A program made the translations under genes and the position numbers. The notes under the pieces are model-generated. The model saw only the letters and a list, made by a program, of their open reading frames with translations. It searched no databases and had not been told where the DNA came from. A DNA stretch of 64,000 bases from Stenotrophomonas humi (GTDB lineage Bacteria > Pseudomonadota > Gammaproteobacteria > Xanthomonadales > Xanthomonadaceae), in NCBI RefSeq assembly GCF_001431415.1, contig NZ_LDJI01000003.1:1-64000 (forward strand). Reading direction: 5' to 3'. Position 1 is the stretch's first letter; every line of letters begins with the position of its first letter. Of this stretch, positions 53,578 through 61,693 are shown in pieces.

Positions 53578-54570
53578 ATGAACAAGGGCATGCGCGGCGT
53601 GATCGGTCGCGCCATGGCGACGATGGCCATGGCGATAACGGGAATGATGGGGTTGCTGGTTTCGCCGGCGTTGATGGCGCAGCAGCGCAATCCGGCGCAG
53701 GTCATCGGTGAGACGGTGGCCGAGCGTACGTCCGCGCATTACCGGTTCGAGCGTTTCGTGGTGACCAGCCAGGACGGCAGCCGTCGTTGGCGGGTCAATC
53801 TGGGCATTCCCACCGGCAAGGCGCCGGCTGCTGGCTTCCCGGCGATCTGGATGCTCGACGGCAATGCGGCCTTGATCGAGTTCGACGACAGCGTGCTGGA
53901 AGAGCTGGCGCAGACCACGCCGAGCCTGCTGGTGTTCGTCGGCTACGACAACCCGCTGCGCATCGATTCCCCGGCACGCACCCGCGATTACACGCTGGTC
54001 GCCGATGAATCGGAGAGCGGTGCGGTGATTGGCGGCGGTGCCGATGCATTCCTGGAAACGCTGGAGCGCCAGGTCCGCCCGGAAGTGGCGCGCCGCGCCG
54101 CGCTCGATGCTGGCCGGCAGACGCTGTGGGGCCACTCGCTGGGTGGCCTGTTCGTGCTGCATACCTTGTACAGCCGTGCCGGAGCCTTCCAGACCTACGC
54201 GGCGGCCAGCCCTTCGTTGTGGTGGAAGCAGGGCGCCATGCTCGGCGCGCCGGAGCAGCAGTTCATCGCCAACAACGCCGGTCATCCGGCGAGGTTGCTG
54301 CTGATGCTCGGCGGCGGTGAACGCGCGCCGGACTTCAGCAATCGCGACATGACCAATCCGCGCGTGCTGGCCCACCTCAAGCGTGTTTCGGGCGCACCGT
54401 CGGGGGCGGCGGCCGAACTGGGCGTGCGCTTGAAACAGGTGCCGGGGCTGGAGACCGACTACATCGAGTTCAACGGACTCAGCCATGGCCCGATGTTCCG
54501 TGCCTCGCTGATGCGCACGCTGCACCTGGTTGGCGGCATTCGTGACCGCAGTGGCGAGCCGCGTCCCTGA
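53578..54570 (+). CDS. periplasmic siderophore esterase, PfeE/IroE-like
   Basis: A 330-residue alpha/beta hydrolase with an N-terminal signal-like segment (about 10-33). The nucleophile is Ser187 in LWGHSLGGLFVLH, and the likely catalytic His is in the late GLSHGPMF block. The fold matches the IroE/PfeE/Fes family that cuts the trilactone of enterobactin. In Pseudomonas aeruginosa, PfeE sits beside the receptor gene and hydrolyses the ferric siderophore in the periplasm. The same pairing here (13-base gap after fepA) strongly supports that role. General esterase activity cannot be excluded. Confidence 0.85.
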   Translation: MNKGMRGVIGRAMATMAMAITGMMGLLVSPALMAQQRNPAQVIGETVAERTSAHYRFERFVVTSQDGSRRWRVNLGIPTGKAPAAGFPAIWMLDGNAALIEFDDSVLEELAQTTPSLLVFVGYDNPLRIDSPARTRDYTLVADESESGAVIGGGADAFLETLERQVRPEVARRAALDAGRQTLWGHSLGGLFVLHTLYSRAGAFQTYAAASPSLWWKQGAMLGAPEQQFIANNAGHPARLLLMLGGGERAPDFSNRDMTNPRVLAHLKRVSGAPSGAAAELGVRLKQVPGLETDYIEFNGLSHGPMFRASLMRTLHLVGGIRDRSGEPRP

Positions 54571-54703
54571 TGCGAACGACTGCGATCAGCGTGTGCCGCA
54601 TCGTTGCGGCCGGCTGATCCTGACGATGAAACACGATGGGCCGCGCGCCCATCGGCATGTGAATTACCCAGGCCGCGTCATGGCCCAGGCAACCCCCCCC
54701 AAC

Positions 54704-54722
54704 TGCATGCCGAGGGCATGCA
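54704..54722 (+). other. hairpin upstream of the YncE-like gene
   Basis: TGCATGCC-GAG-GGCATGCA, a perfect 8-bp stem, lies 22 bases before the ATG and just upstream of the GAGG ribosome-binding site. A run of eight C precedes it. It may modulate translation of the next gene. Confidence 0.45.
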
Positions 54723-54744
54723 TCCCTTGATGAGGTAAAGCGCC

Positions 54745-56127
54745 ATGACGGTCATTCGTTCCCATTCCCGTTCCCCACGCCCGGCCGTACTCGGCTTGGC
54801 CCTGCTGCTGGCTACCGGCATCGCCGGCGCGCAGGTGTTCGGCCAGCCTGACAACGATTTCAAGGGCAGCGTGCGTGCCACCGCACCGGTGGTGCTGCCG
54901 GGCGGCGAAACCGGCCTTGAGGGTAGTGGCTTCAAGCCCGGCCAGAAGGTGACGCTGCTGCGCGGCGACAGCGTGCTCAACGCACAGCCCTACGTGGCCG
55001 ACGGCGAAGGCAAGTTCACCGGCAAGCTGGCGGTTCCTGCCGACGCGGTGCCGGGCCAGCAGCCGATCGTGGTGCGCGCCAGCGGCCCGGATGCAGCGTC
55101 GATCTTCGAGCTGAAGGTCTCGCGTGATGTGCCGCTGTCCGGGCAGGAGAGCATCCAGGCGGCCAGCAACAAGCTCGCGCAGGGCCTGTACCAGGTGGCG
55201 TACAGCCCGAAGAGCAAGGCCGCGTTCGTGACCAGTGCGGTCGGCCGCCCGCCGGTGAAGCAGTCCGAGCTGCTCAAGGTGGATCCGGAAACCCTGCAGG
55301 TCATCGCCCGCGTATCGCCGCAGGCCGCACCGGGCAACGACGGCAACCTGTTCGCCGTGTACGGCGTCGGTGTGGATGACGCCAACGGCAATGTCTGGGT
55401 GACCAACACCCGCCAGGACACCGTGGCCGTGTACCGGCAGTCGGATCTGGCGCTGGTCAAACAGTTCCCGGTCGGTGCGGTGTCGCATTCGCGCGACGTG
55501 GTGATCGATGCCCAGCACAACCGGGCCTACGTGTCGGCCACCGGTGCGGACTTCATCAGCGTGTTCGACACGCGCACGCTGCAGCAGCTGGAGAACATCA
55601 CCATCGCATCCAGCAAACGTGGTGAAACCTTCACCCCGACCAGCCTGGATATCGATCCGGCCACCGGCAGGATCTATACGGTGAGCCTGGGCGTGGCCGA
55701 AGCGGCTGTGATCGACGGCGTCAGCGGCAAGGTGGAAAAGGTGTTCCCGCTGGCTGGCGCACGCGATGCCATCGGCGTGGCCTGGAACCCGCTGGCCAAG
55801 CGTCTGCTGGTGGTCTCGCAGGGCAGCGACAACCTGCTCATCGTCGACCCGGAAAGCGGCAAGGTGGAGCACGACGTGTACGTCGGCGCCGGTGCGTTGA
55901 ACGTGTCCTACAGCCCTTCCACGCGTCTGGCCTACGTCAGCAACCGTGCCGCCGGCACGGTGACCGTGGTCGACGAGGTCGGCAGCATCGTGGCCAATCT
56001 GGATGGTGGCACCTACCCGAACCACGTCAGCAAGGGTCCGGACACGGTGATGTTCGCGGTCAACAAGTCGCGCGGTGCCGACGACGCCAAGGGTGACCGC
56101 ATCACCCGTTTCGTACCGAAGCAGTAA
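54745..56127 (+). CDS. exported YncE-type beta-propeller with N-terminal Ig-like domain
   Basis: A 460-residue protein with a signal peptide (about 1-30, ending GIAGAQ). The first about 110 mature residues form an Ig-like beta domain (VVLPGGETGLEGSGFKPGQK...GPDAASIFELKV). From about residue 145 there are seven-bladed-propeller repeats of the YncE type (GNVWVTNTRQDTVAVY, NRAYVSATGADFISVFD, GRIYTVSLGVAEAAVID, RLLVVSQGSDNLLIVD, RLAYVSNRAAGTVTVVD). E. coli YncE is Fur-regulated but only about 350 residues long, so the Ig-like part is extra. Its biochemical role is unknown; position between siderophore esterase and ABC importer suggests iron acquisition. Confidence 0.85.
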   Translation: MTVIRSHSRSPRPAVLGLALLLATGIAGAQVFGQPDNDFKGSVRATAPVVLPGGETGLEGSGFKPGQKVTLLRGDSVLNAQPYVADGEGKFTGKLAVPADAVPGQQPIVVRASGPDAASIFELKVSRDVPLSGQESIQAASNKLAQGLYQVAYSPKSKAAFVTSAVGRPPVKQSELLKVDPETLQVIARVSPQAAPGNDGNLFAVYGVGVDDANGNVWVTNTRQDTVAVYRQSDLALVKQFPVGAVSHSRDVVIDAQHNRAYVSATGADFISVFDTRTLQQLENITIASSKRGETFTPTSLDIDPATGRIYTVSLGVAEAAVIDGVSGKVEKVFPLAGARDAIGVAWNPLAKRLLVVSQGSDNLLIVDPESGKVEHDVYVGAGALNVSYSPSTRLAYVSNRAAGTVTVVDEVGSIVANLDGGTYPNHVSKGPDTVMFAVNKSRGADDAKGDRITRFVPKQ

Positions 56128-56160
56128 TCGCCACGTCTGCACGTGGTGCTGTCAGTTCGA

Positions 56161-56190
56161 GCGGGAGGTGCCGGCAACGGTATCTCCCGC
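56161..56190 (+). other. hairpin between the YncE-like gene and hmuT
   Basis: GCGGGAG and CTCCCGC form a 7-bp stem with further partial pairing inside. There is no U-tract. It lies in the 123-base gap and may stabilise the upstream transcript. Confidence 0.45.
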
Positions 56191-56250
56191 AGTGCCATGA
56201 AGGGTCCGCCGCAGCATTGAGCGCCGGCAACCGCAACCGTCGAGGAGACC

Positions 56251-57297
56251 ATGATGAAAACCACCACCGCATTGCCGACGGGCATCGGCCTGATGCTGGC
56301 TCTGCTCGGCGCCGGTTGCGAGCGTGCGCCCACACCGGAACAGGCAACGCCTGCACGGGTGACCGCCGCTGCCGCGTACGTGGATGCCGTCGCGCTGCCG
56401 CAGGGTTGGAAGCGCGTCGCTGGACAGGATGTACCGCAGGTGGAAGCTGGCACGGCGCAGTTGCCGGCCAAGGTGCATTCGGACGATGGCGCCGATGTCG
56501 AAGTGAGCGACATCAGCCGCATCATTGCCGGTGGCGATGACGTGATTGCGGTGCTTGAGGCACTGGGCTTGTCCGGCAATGTCTACGCCGCACCGGAACG
56601 CTCGGCAACGGCAGCGGGCAAGGCGGCAGAGAAGCACTTTCTGTTCAACCGCACCACCGGCGTGGAAGGCGTGCTCAGCCTGGAAGGCAGCCTGTTCCTG
56701 GGCAACAGCCTGCGCCGCCACGCAGTGCTGGCCGAACGCCTGCGTGCGACGGGCCATGCCGCGGTGGTCATCGACGATCTGCAAACTTCGCCGGACAAGG
56801 TGCGCAAGGTGGCCGAAGCCGTCGGGCTGTCGTCGCAGGGCCAGCAATTGGCTTCCAGGGTGCAGGCGCAGCTGGATCAGGCTGCTGCCATCGCCAGCGG
56901 ACAGACACATCGTCCGCGCGTGATCGCGTTGTCGGCCAGTGGCGCCGGCGGTTTGCCGACCGTTGCCGGCGCCGACAGTGCCGCCAACCAGCTCATCAGC
57001 ATTGCCGGTGGCATCAACATCGGCGAAGAGGCCGGCGTGGCGAACTACTCCCAGCTCAGCAATGAAGGCGTGGTGGCGGCGGCACCAGAGGTGATCCTGG
57101 TGACCGAGAACGACCTGCGCCTGTTCGGCGGTGACGCCGGTTTGTGGAAGGCCTATCCGACGCTCAGGCACACCCCGGCCGGCACCGCCAATCGCGTGTG
57201 GGTGATGCCGGATATCGAACTGAAGTCCACCAGCGTGGGCTCCGGTGCCGGTGCGTTGGCATTGGCGCAGGCCCTGGCGGAATTGCCGCGCCAATGA
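56251..57297 (+). CDS. hmuT: periplasmic heme/siderophore-binding lipoprotein, HmuT-like
   Basis: A 348-residue substrate-binding protein of an iron-chelate ABC importer. A lipobox LLGAGC is near residue 21. After a linker, the first lobe begins VEVSDISRIIAGGDDVIAVLEALGL, the usual opening of type III binding proteins (quoted in part: ISRIIAGGDDVIAVL). The second lobe has AGGINIG and the VVAAAPEVILV strand typical of HmuT. Heme is the best guess by family, but a ferric catecholate breakdown product is possible given the upstream genes. GAGGAG precedes the ATG. Its stop overlaps the permease start. Confidence 0.82.
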   Translation: MMKTTTALPTGIGLMLALLGAGCERAPTPEQATPARVTAAAAYVDAVALPQGWKRVAGQDVPQVEAGTAQLPAKVHSDDGADVEVSDISRIIAGGDDVIAVLEALGLSGNVYAAPERSATAAGKAAEKHFLFNRTTGVEGVLSLEGSLFLGNSLRRHAVLAERLRATGHAAVVIDDLQTSPDKVRKVAEAVGLSSQGQQLASRVQAQLDQAAAIASGQTHRPRVIALSASGAGGLPTVAGADSAANQLISIAGGINIGEEAGVANYSQLSNEGVVAAAPEVILVTENDLRLFGGDAGLWKAYPTLRHTPAGTANRVWVMPDIELKSTSVGSGAGALALAQALAELPRQ

Positions 57298-58337
57298 TGT
57301 CCGGGCAGGTGCGGCGGCCCAACGGCGCGCTGTTGTTGTGGATGTTGCTGGCGGTGCTGCTGGCGGCGGTGCTGTTGTCCTTCGGCACCGGGCCGCTGAA
57401 GCTGCCGCCGTCGGACGTGCTGCAGGCCATCGCGGTGAAATTGGGGCTGGTTGATTCATCGTCGATCAGTGCCCGCGACATGGGCGTGGTCTGGCAGTTG
57501 CGCATTCCGCGCGCGCTGCTCGGGGCGCTGGTGGGTGCATCGCTGGCGATGGCCGGTGTCGCCCTGCAGGGACTGTTCGGCAACCCGCTGGCCGATCCGG
57601 GCATCGTCGGCGTCAGCCAGGGCGCATCGCTGGGTGCGGTGGCCGCGATCGTGCTTGGCGCCGGAACGCTGGGCGCCTGGTTCATTCCCATTGCTGCCTT
57701 TCTCGGTGGCGCTGGTGCCACCACGTTGATCTATTTGCTGGCGCGGCCCGGGCGCGGTGAGGGCACCGCCACATTGCTGCTGGTCGGCATCGCCATCGGT
57801 GCGGCGTGCTCGGCGGCGGTGGGTTTCCTGACCTACATCGCCAGCGAGAGCGAACTGCAATCGCTGGTGTTCTGGCAGATGGGCTCGCTGGCACAGGCCA
57901 GCTGGAGCGACGTGGCCGCAGTGGCGCCGGTGTTTGTGATCGGCCTGCTGGCGCTGTGGCGGCTGGCCACGCCGCTGGACATGCTTGCACTGGGCGAACG
58001 CCAGGCGCGGCATATCGGCCTGGATGTGGCGCGCACGCGCTTGTTGCTGGTGGTGTTCAGTGCGTTGCTGGTCGGCGCGGCGGTGGCGTTCGCCGGCAGC
58101 ATCGGCTTTGTTGGCCTGGTGGTGCCGCACCTGGTGCGCATGCTCGCCGGGCCGGGGCATCGCTGGTTGCTGCCGCTGTCGGGCGTGACTGGTGCGTTGT
58201 TGATCGTGGTGGCCGATACCGCCGCACGCACGCTCGATCCCCCTTCCGAAATTCCGCTGGGCCTGTTCTCGGCGGCATTGGGCGCGCCGTTCTTCCTGTG
58301 GCTGGTGCTGCGCAAGCGTGGCCGGGGGCCGGCATGA
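57294..58337 (+). CDS. hmuU: FecCD-family ABC permease, HmuU-like
   Basis: A 347-residue inner-membrane permease with about ten helices. Family landmarks: LRIPRALLGALVGASLAMAG (cytoplasmic start of the pore), GLFGNPLADPGIVGVSQGAS, GSLAQASWSDV and the C-terminal FVGLVVPHLVRMLAGPGHRW coupling helix. The ATG at 57294 overlaps the hmuT stop (ATGATG). It forms the channel of the importer with the ATPase encoded next. Confidence 0.92.
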   Translation: MMSGQVRRPNGALLLWMLLAVLLAAVLLSFGTGPLKLPPSDVLQAIAVKLGLVDSSSISARDMGVVWQLRIPRALLGALVGASLAMAGVALQGLFGNPLADPGIVGVSQGASLGAVAAIVLGAGTLGAWFIPIAAFLGGAGATTLIYLLARPGRGEGTATLLLVGIAIGAACSAAVGFLTYIASESELQSLVFWQMGSLAQASWSDVAAVAPVFVIGLLALWRLATPLDMLALGERQARHIGLDVARTRLLLVVFSALLVGAAVAFAGSIGFVGLVVPHLVRMLAGPGHRWLLPLSGVTGALLIVVADTAARTLDPPSEIPLGLFSAALGAPFFLWLVLRKRGRGPA

Positions 58338-59104
58338 CTACGCCTCTTCTGGAGCTGCGCAACGCCGGGGTGATGCGTGGCAATCGCCAGGTGCTGTCCG
58401 GGGTGAACCTGAGCCTGCAGGCCGGCACGCTCACCGCGCTGGTCGGACCCAATGGCGCAGGCAAATCAACGTTGCTGGCGTTGTTGGCCGGTGATGCCGT
58501 GCCAAACCAGGGCGGCGCGTTGTTGTCGGGGCGTGCACTGGCCGATTGGCCGGTGCGCGAACTGGCGTTGCAGCGTGCGGTGATGGCGCAGGATCACGCG
58601 GTGCGTTTCGCCTTCAGCGTGCAGGAAGTAGTGGCGATGGGGCGTTTGCCGCATCCATCCAATCCGGCTGAAGATGCGCGTATCGTCGCGCAGGCGATGG
58701 CCGAAGTGGACGTAAGCGCCTTGGCTGCACGCGATGTGCAGACGCTGTCCGGTGGCGAGGCCGCACGTACGTCGCTGGCCCGCGCGCTGGTGCAGCACAC
58801 GCCGGTGCTGTTGCTGGATGAACCCACCGCCGCGCTGGATCTGCGTCACCAGGAGCGCACCTTGCACAGCGCCCGCGAACTGGCCCGGCAGGGCCGCTGC
58901 GTGGTGGTGGTGCTGCATGATCTCAACCTGGCCTCGGCCTATGCCGATCGCATCGTGATGCTGTGCGAAGGCCGCATCGCCGCCGATGGCGCACCGCGCG
59001 CGGTGCTGACTCGCGACATCATCGGGCAGGTTTACGGGCAGACGGTGCAGGTGATCGAACATCCCACCCGTGGTGTACCGCTGGTGGTGCCCTGCGACGA
59101 ATGA
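58334..59104 (+). CDS. hmuV: heme/iron-chelate ABC transporter ATPase, HmuV-like
   Basis: A 256-residue nucleotide-binding protein with Walker A GPNGAGKST, signature LSGGEAAR, Walker B VLLLDEPTAALD and H-loop VVVLHDLNLA. The QDHAVRFAFSVQEVVAMGR region is typical of HmuV. The ATG overlaps the permease stop (ATGA), so hmuTUV are translationally coupled. Confidence 0.93.
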   Translation: MTTPLLELRNAGVMRGNRQVLSGVNLSLQAGTLTALVGPNGAGKSTLLALLAGDAVPNQGGALLSGRALADWPVRELALQRAVMAQDHAVRFAFSVQEVVAMGRLPHPSNPAEDARIVAQAMAEVDVSALAARDVQTLSGGEAARTSLARALVQHTPVLLLDEPTAALDLRHQERTLHSARELARQGRCVVVVLHDLNLASAYADRIVMLCEGRIAADGAPRAVLTRDIIGQVYGQTVQVIEHPTRGVPLVVPCDE

Positions 59105-59132
59105 TCGGCTGGGACTTTGCCGGCAACGCCTC

Positions 59133-59155
59133 AGCGGAGCATGGCTCTGCTCTAC
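59133..59155 (-). repeat. SMAG (GTAG-headed) palindromic repeat
   Basis: The minus strand reads GTAGAGCAGAGCCATGCTCC and on, a near-perfect twin of the repeat at 1-23 (one base changed in the stem). It sits between the hmuV stop and the terminator. Confidence 0.75.
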
Positions 59156-59157
59156 AA

Positions 59158-59192
59158 CAAAAAAAAATGCCCCGGTGAACCGGGGCATTTTT
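59158..59192. terminator. bidirectional rho-independent terminator (hmuV / btuB)
   Basis: TGCCCCGG-TGAA-CCGGGGCA is flanked by a run of A on the left and T on the right, so it can end transcripts from both the hmuTUV side and the convergent btuB gene. Confidence 0.9.
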
Positions 59193-59206
59193 CATTGCTC
59201 GTTACT

Positions 59207-61066
59207 TCACTTGGAGCGGTAACGCAGCGTCAGCTGGTACTCGCGGCCCGGCTGGTTGTACCAGGCAACGGTTTCGTACTCGCGGTCGAACACGTTGGCG
59301 GCCTTGGCCTGGACGCTCCATGCATCGTTGATGGCGTACTCGGCGCGCACATCCACGGTGCCGTAACCGGCCAGACGCACCGTGTTGGCAGCGTTGTCGA
59401 AGCGGTGGCCACTGCCGGCAGCGGTCACGCCAAGACGCAGCGGGCCGAAGCTCTTGTCCACGTCCACACGACCGCTGGTGCGCGCACGGCGGGCCAGCAG
59501 GTTGTCGTAGGTGGCCGAACCGGAGGTGTGGTCGCGCGGGTCGGTGAAGCTGGCCTGGGCGTTGATGTCAAAACCGGCCAGCGACAGGAAGCCGGTCAGC
59601 TCGGCACCACGGATGCGGGCTTCGGCGACATTGACCAGATCGAAATTGCTGTCGTAGCCGATCAACTGGTCCACGCGGGTTTCGTAGGCGTTGAAGGTCC
59701 AGTTCCAGTTGTCGGCGTACTGCGCGATACCGATGTTCAGGCTCTTGGACTCTTCCGGCTTCAGCTCAGGATTGCTGAAGCCCGGGTAGTACAGGTCGTT
59801 GAAGGTCGGTGCCTTGAAGCCGGTGCCGGCGCTGGCGGTCAGGCGGAAACCATTGCCGAAGGCGAAGCCGTAACCCAGGCTGCCGGTGGTGTGGTTGCCG
59901 AACTGCTCGTTGTCGTCATTGCGCACGCTGGCCTGCAGCGAATGCGCGCCGAACTGGCCCTGGTACTCGACGAACACGCCGAGGTTGTCGCGGTCCTCGA
60001 TGTCGTAGGCGGTGGAGCTGGTGACCTTGTCGTTCTGCCAGTCGGCACCGGCGGTCAGCTGCTGGCCTTCGGCGAACTGGAAGTCGCCCTGCACGCTGGC
60101 GGTGTCGCGACGGGTGTCGAAATTGCTGGCGAAGGTGCGGGTGCCGTTGGCGGCGAAGTAGTTGTCGGCCCGGTCGCGGTTGCGGCCGACCTGTGCGGTC
60201 AGCTGGAACGCATCGGAAGCGGCCCATGCCAGCTTGCCGCCGTAGACCTGCTGGACGTTGTCGGCTTCGTTGCCACCGAAGATGCTGCCGTCGTATTCGT
60301 TGAAGCTGTCGGCGTTGAGCACGTGGCCTTCCAGGCTCAGCGTGTCGGTCAGCGCGTAACCGGCGCGGACGTTGATCGAGGTGTTGCGGTAGCCATCACG
60401 GTCCGGCTCGTCGGCGAAGCAGCCGGCGCCCCAGCCAGCGGCGGTGCCGCGGCAGGCGTTGATGCCGTCGGTCTTCTGGTAGCCACCCTGGGCCGAAACC
60501 CAGCCGCGCTCGCCACGATTGCTGAAGCCGGCGCTGGCCTGGCGCAGGTTGTTGCTGCCGGCAGTGATCGACAGGTTCTGCTGCAGGCCCTGGCCGGCGG
60601 TGCGGGTGAAGATCTGGATCACGCCACCGATGGCTTCGGAGCCGTACAGGCTCGAACGCGGGCCGCGCACGATTTCAACGCGCTCGATCTGGTCGACCGG
60701 CAGGTCCTGCAACGCCGCCATGCCGGACGTGGCCGAGCCGACGCGCACGCCGTCCACCAGCACCAGCACCTGGTTGGAGTTGGCGCCGCGCAGGAACAGC
60801 GAGGTGATCTTGCCGGTACCGCCCTGGTTGACGAAGTCCAGACCGGCGCGGCCGCGCAGCAGTTCCAGCACGGTGTTGGCCTGGCTGCGGTCGATCTGGT
60901 CGCGATCGATCAGCTGCACCGGCACCACGCTGTCCTTGATGGCAACGGGGGTGCGGGTGGCGGTGACGGTGACGTCGTCCAGCTCGGTCGGTGCGTTCTG
61001 TGCAGCGGCAACGGCCGGCAGTGCCAGCGCCAGGGCGAGGGAAAGGGTGTGGTAATGCAGTTTCAT
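59207..61066 (-). CDS. btuB: TonB-dependent vitamin B12 receptor
   Basis: A 619-residue outer-membrane cobalamin receptor, close to the usual length. The ATG at 61066 opens a signal peptide (MKLHYHTLSLALALALPAVA). The TonB box ELDDVTVTATRTP is followed by the plug (ELLRGRAGLDFVNQGG, SNQVLVLVDGVRVGSA, VEIVRGPRSSLYGSEAIGGV) and a barrel ending REYQLTLRYRSK, so the usual terminal aromatic is replaced by YRSK. Expression is controlled by the cobalamin riboswitch at 61193-61407. Confidence 0.96.
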   Translation of the reverse strand: MKLHYHTLSLALALALPAVAAAQNAPTELDDVTVTATRTPVAIKDSVVPVQLIDRDQIDRSQANTVLELLRGRAGLDFVNQGGTGKITSLFLRGANSNQVLVLVDGVRVGSATSGMAALQDLPVDQIERVEIVRGPRSSLYGSEAIGGVIQIFTRTAGQGLQQNLSITAGSNNLRQASAGFSNRGERGWVSAQGGYQKTDGINACRGTAAGWGAGCFADEPDRDGYRNTSINVRAGYALTDTLSLEGHVLNADSFNEYDGSIFGGNEADNVQQVYGGKLAWAASDAFQLTAQVGRNRDRADNYFAANGTRTFASNFDTRRDTASVQGDFQFAEGQQLTAGADWQNDKVTSSTAYDIEDRDNLGVFVEYQGQFGAHSLQASVRNDDNEQFGNHTTGSLGYGFAFGNGFRLTASAGTGFKAPTFNDLYYPGFSNPELKPEESKSLNIGIAQYADNWNWTFNAYETRVDQLIGYDSNFDLVNVAEARIRGAELTGFLSLAGFDINAQASFTDPRDHTSGSATYDNLLARRARTSGRVDVDKSFGPLRLGVTAAGSGHRFDNAANTVRLAGYGTVDVRAEYAINDAWSVQAKAANVFDREYETVAWYNQPGREYQLTLRYRSK

Positions 61067-61192
61067 GGAAGCTCCTGGACCTGCACGCTCCCGCGCAGGC
61101 GGATGGGTTGGGCTGCCATGGGAGAGAAGTGACGGAGGTCGCGCACACGGCGCCACAGCCGCCGCCATGCCCTCCGCATCGCAACCAGTCGG

Positions 61193-61407
61193 CTTTCGGG
61201 CCGGTCTCCGGACTCGCAGGCGAAGCAGCATGGCTGCTTCCGACCAGGCGCCTTCCCGTGCGTCGCACAGTGGCGGTGTTGCCTGGCCTTGTCCTGCTTA
61301 CCGTTGCGGGGGCAGCGCCGGGATGGCGTGCGGCTGGAATTCCAGCAGTGCGCGGCACCGGCTTCCCGTTTCAACCGGCCGGCGCATGCCGGTCGGTCAC
61401 CCGAAAG
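61193..61407 (-). ncRNA. cobalamin riboswitch of btuB
   Basis: On the minus strand the P1 stem pairs CTTTCGGG (61407-61400) with CCCGAAAG (61200-61193). Inside are AACGGGAA (about 61373-61362), the conserved core GCCCCCGCAACGGTAAGC and the B12 box GCGAGTCCGGAGACCGGCC (61217-61199). All main parts of the family are present in the right order. It lies about 125 bases ahead of btuB and should shut the gene off when B12 is plentiful. Confidence 0.95.
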
Positions 61408-61499
61408 TGCGCGCATTCTATGCCATGAGGCTCGGGCGGTACTGAACGGATATCAGGAACAGCCCGATTGAGCTCCTGGGACACCAGCCCCTGGCCCGG

Positions 61500-61522
61500 A
61501 GGAGCGGCCCCGGCCGCGAAGC
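61500..61522 (+). repeat. AGGAGCGG-type intergenic repeat
   Basis: AGGAGCGG...GGCCGCGAAGC, the same unit as at 47096-47118. It lies in the region between the riboswitch and cobT, where I see no gene. Confidence 0.6.
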
Positions 61523-61693
61523 CGGCGGTGCAAACGCAGAAGGCATGCTTGCAATGGCGGACCGGTCCACGAGTGGCGCCTTTACCTGCTCGCAGCCAAG
61601 GCTGCTTCTTGCACGTGCGCGGTGCTTGACCACGGCCCGGCTCGCGGCGCTCCGGCTAGAATGCGCACCGCAATCGCAGTATTTGGAACAGTC

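Noticed and set aside
56128..56250. Fur box ahead of hmuT
   Set aside because: The gap is GC-rich with a hairpin and has nothing like the ATAATNATTAT pattern seen at 51180.
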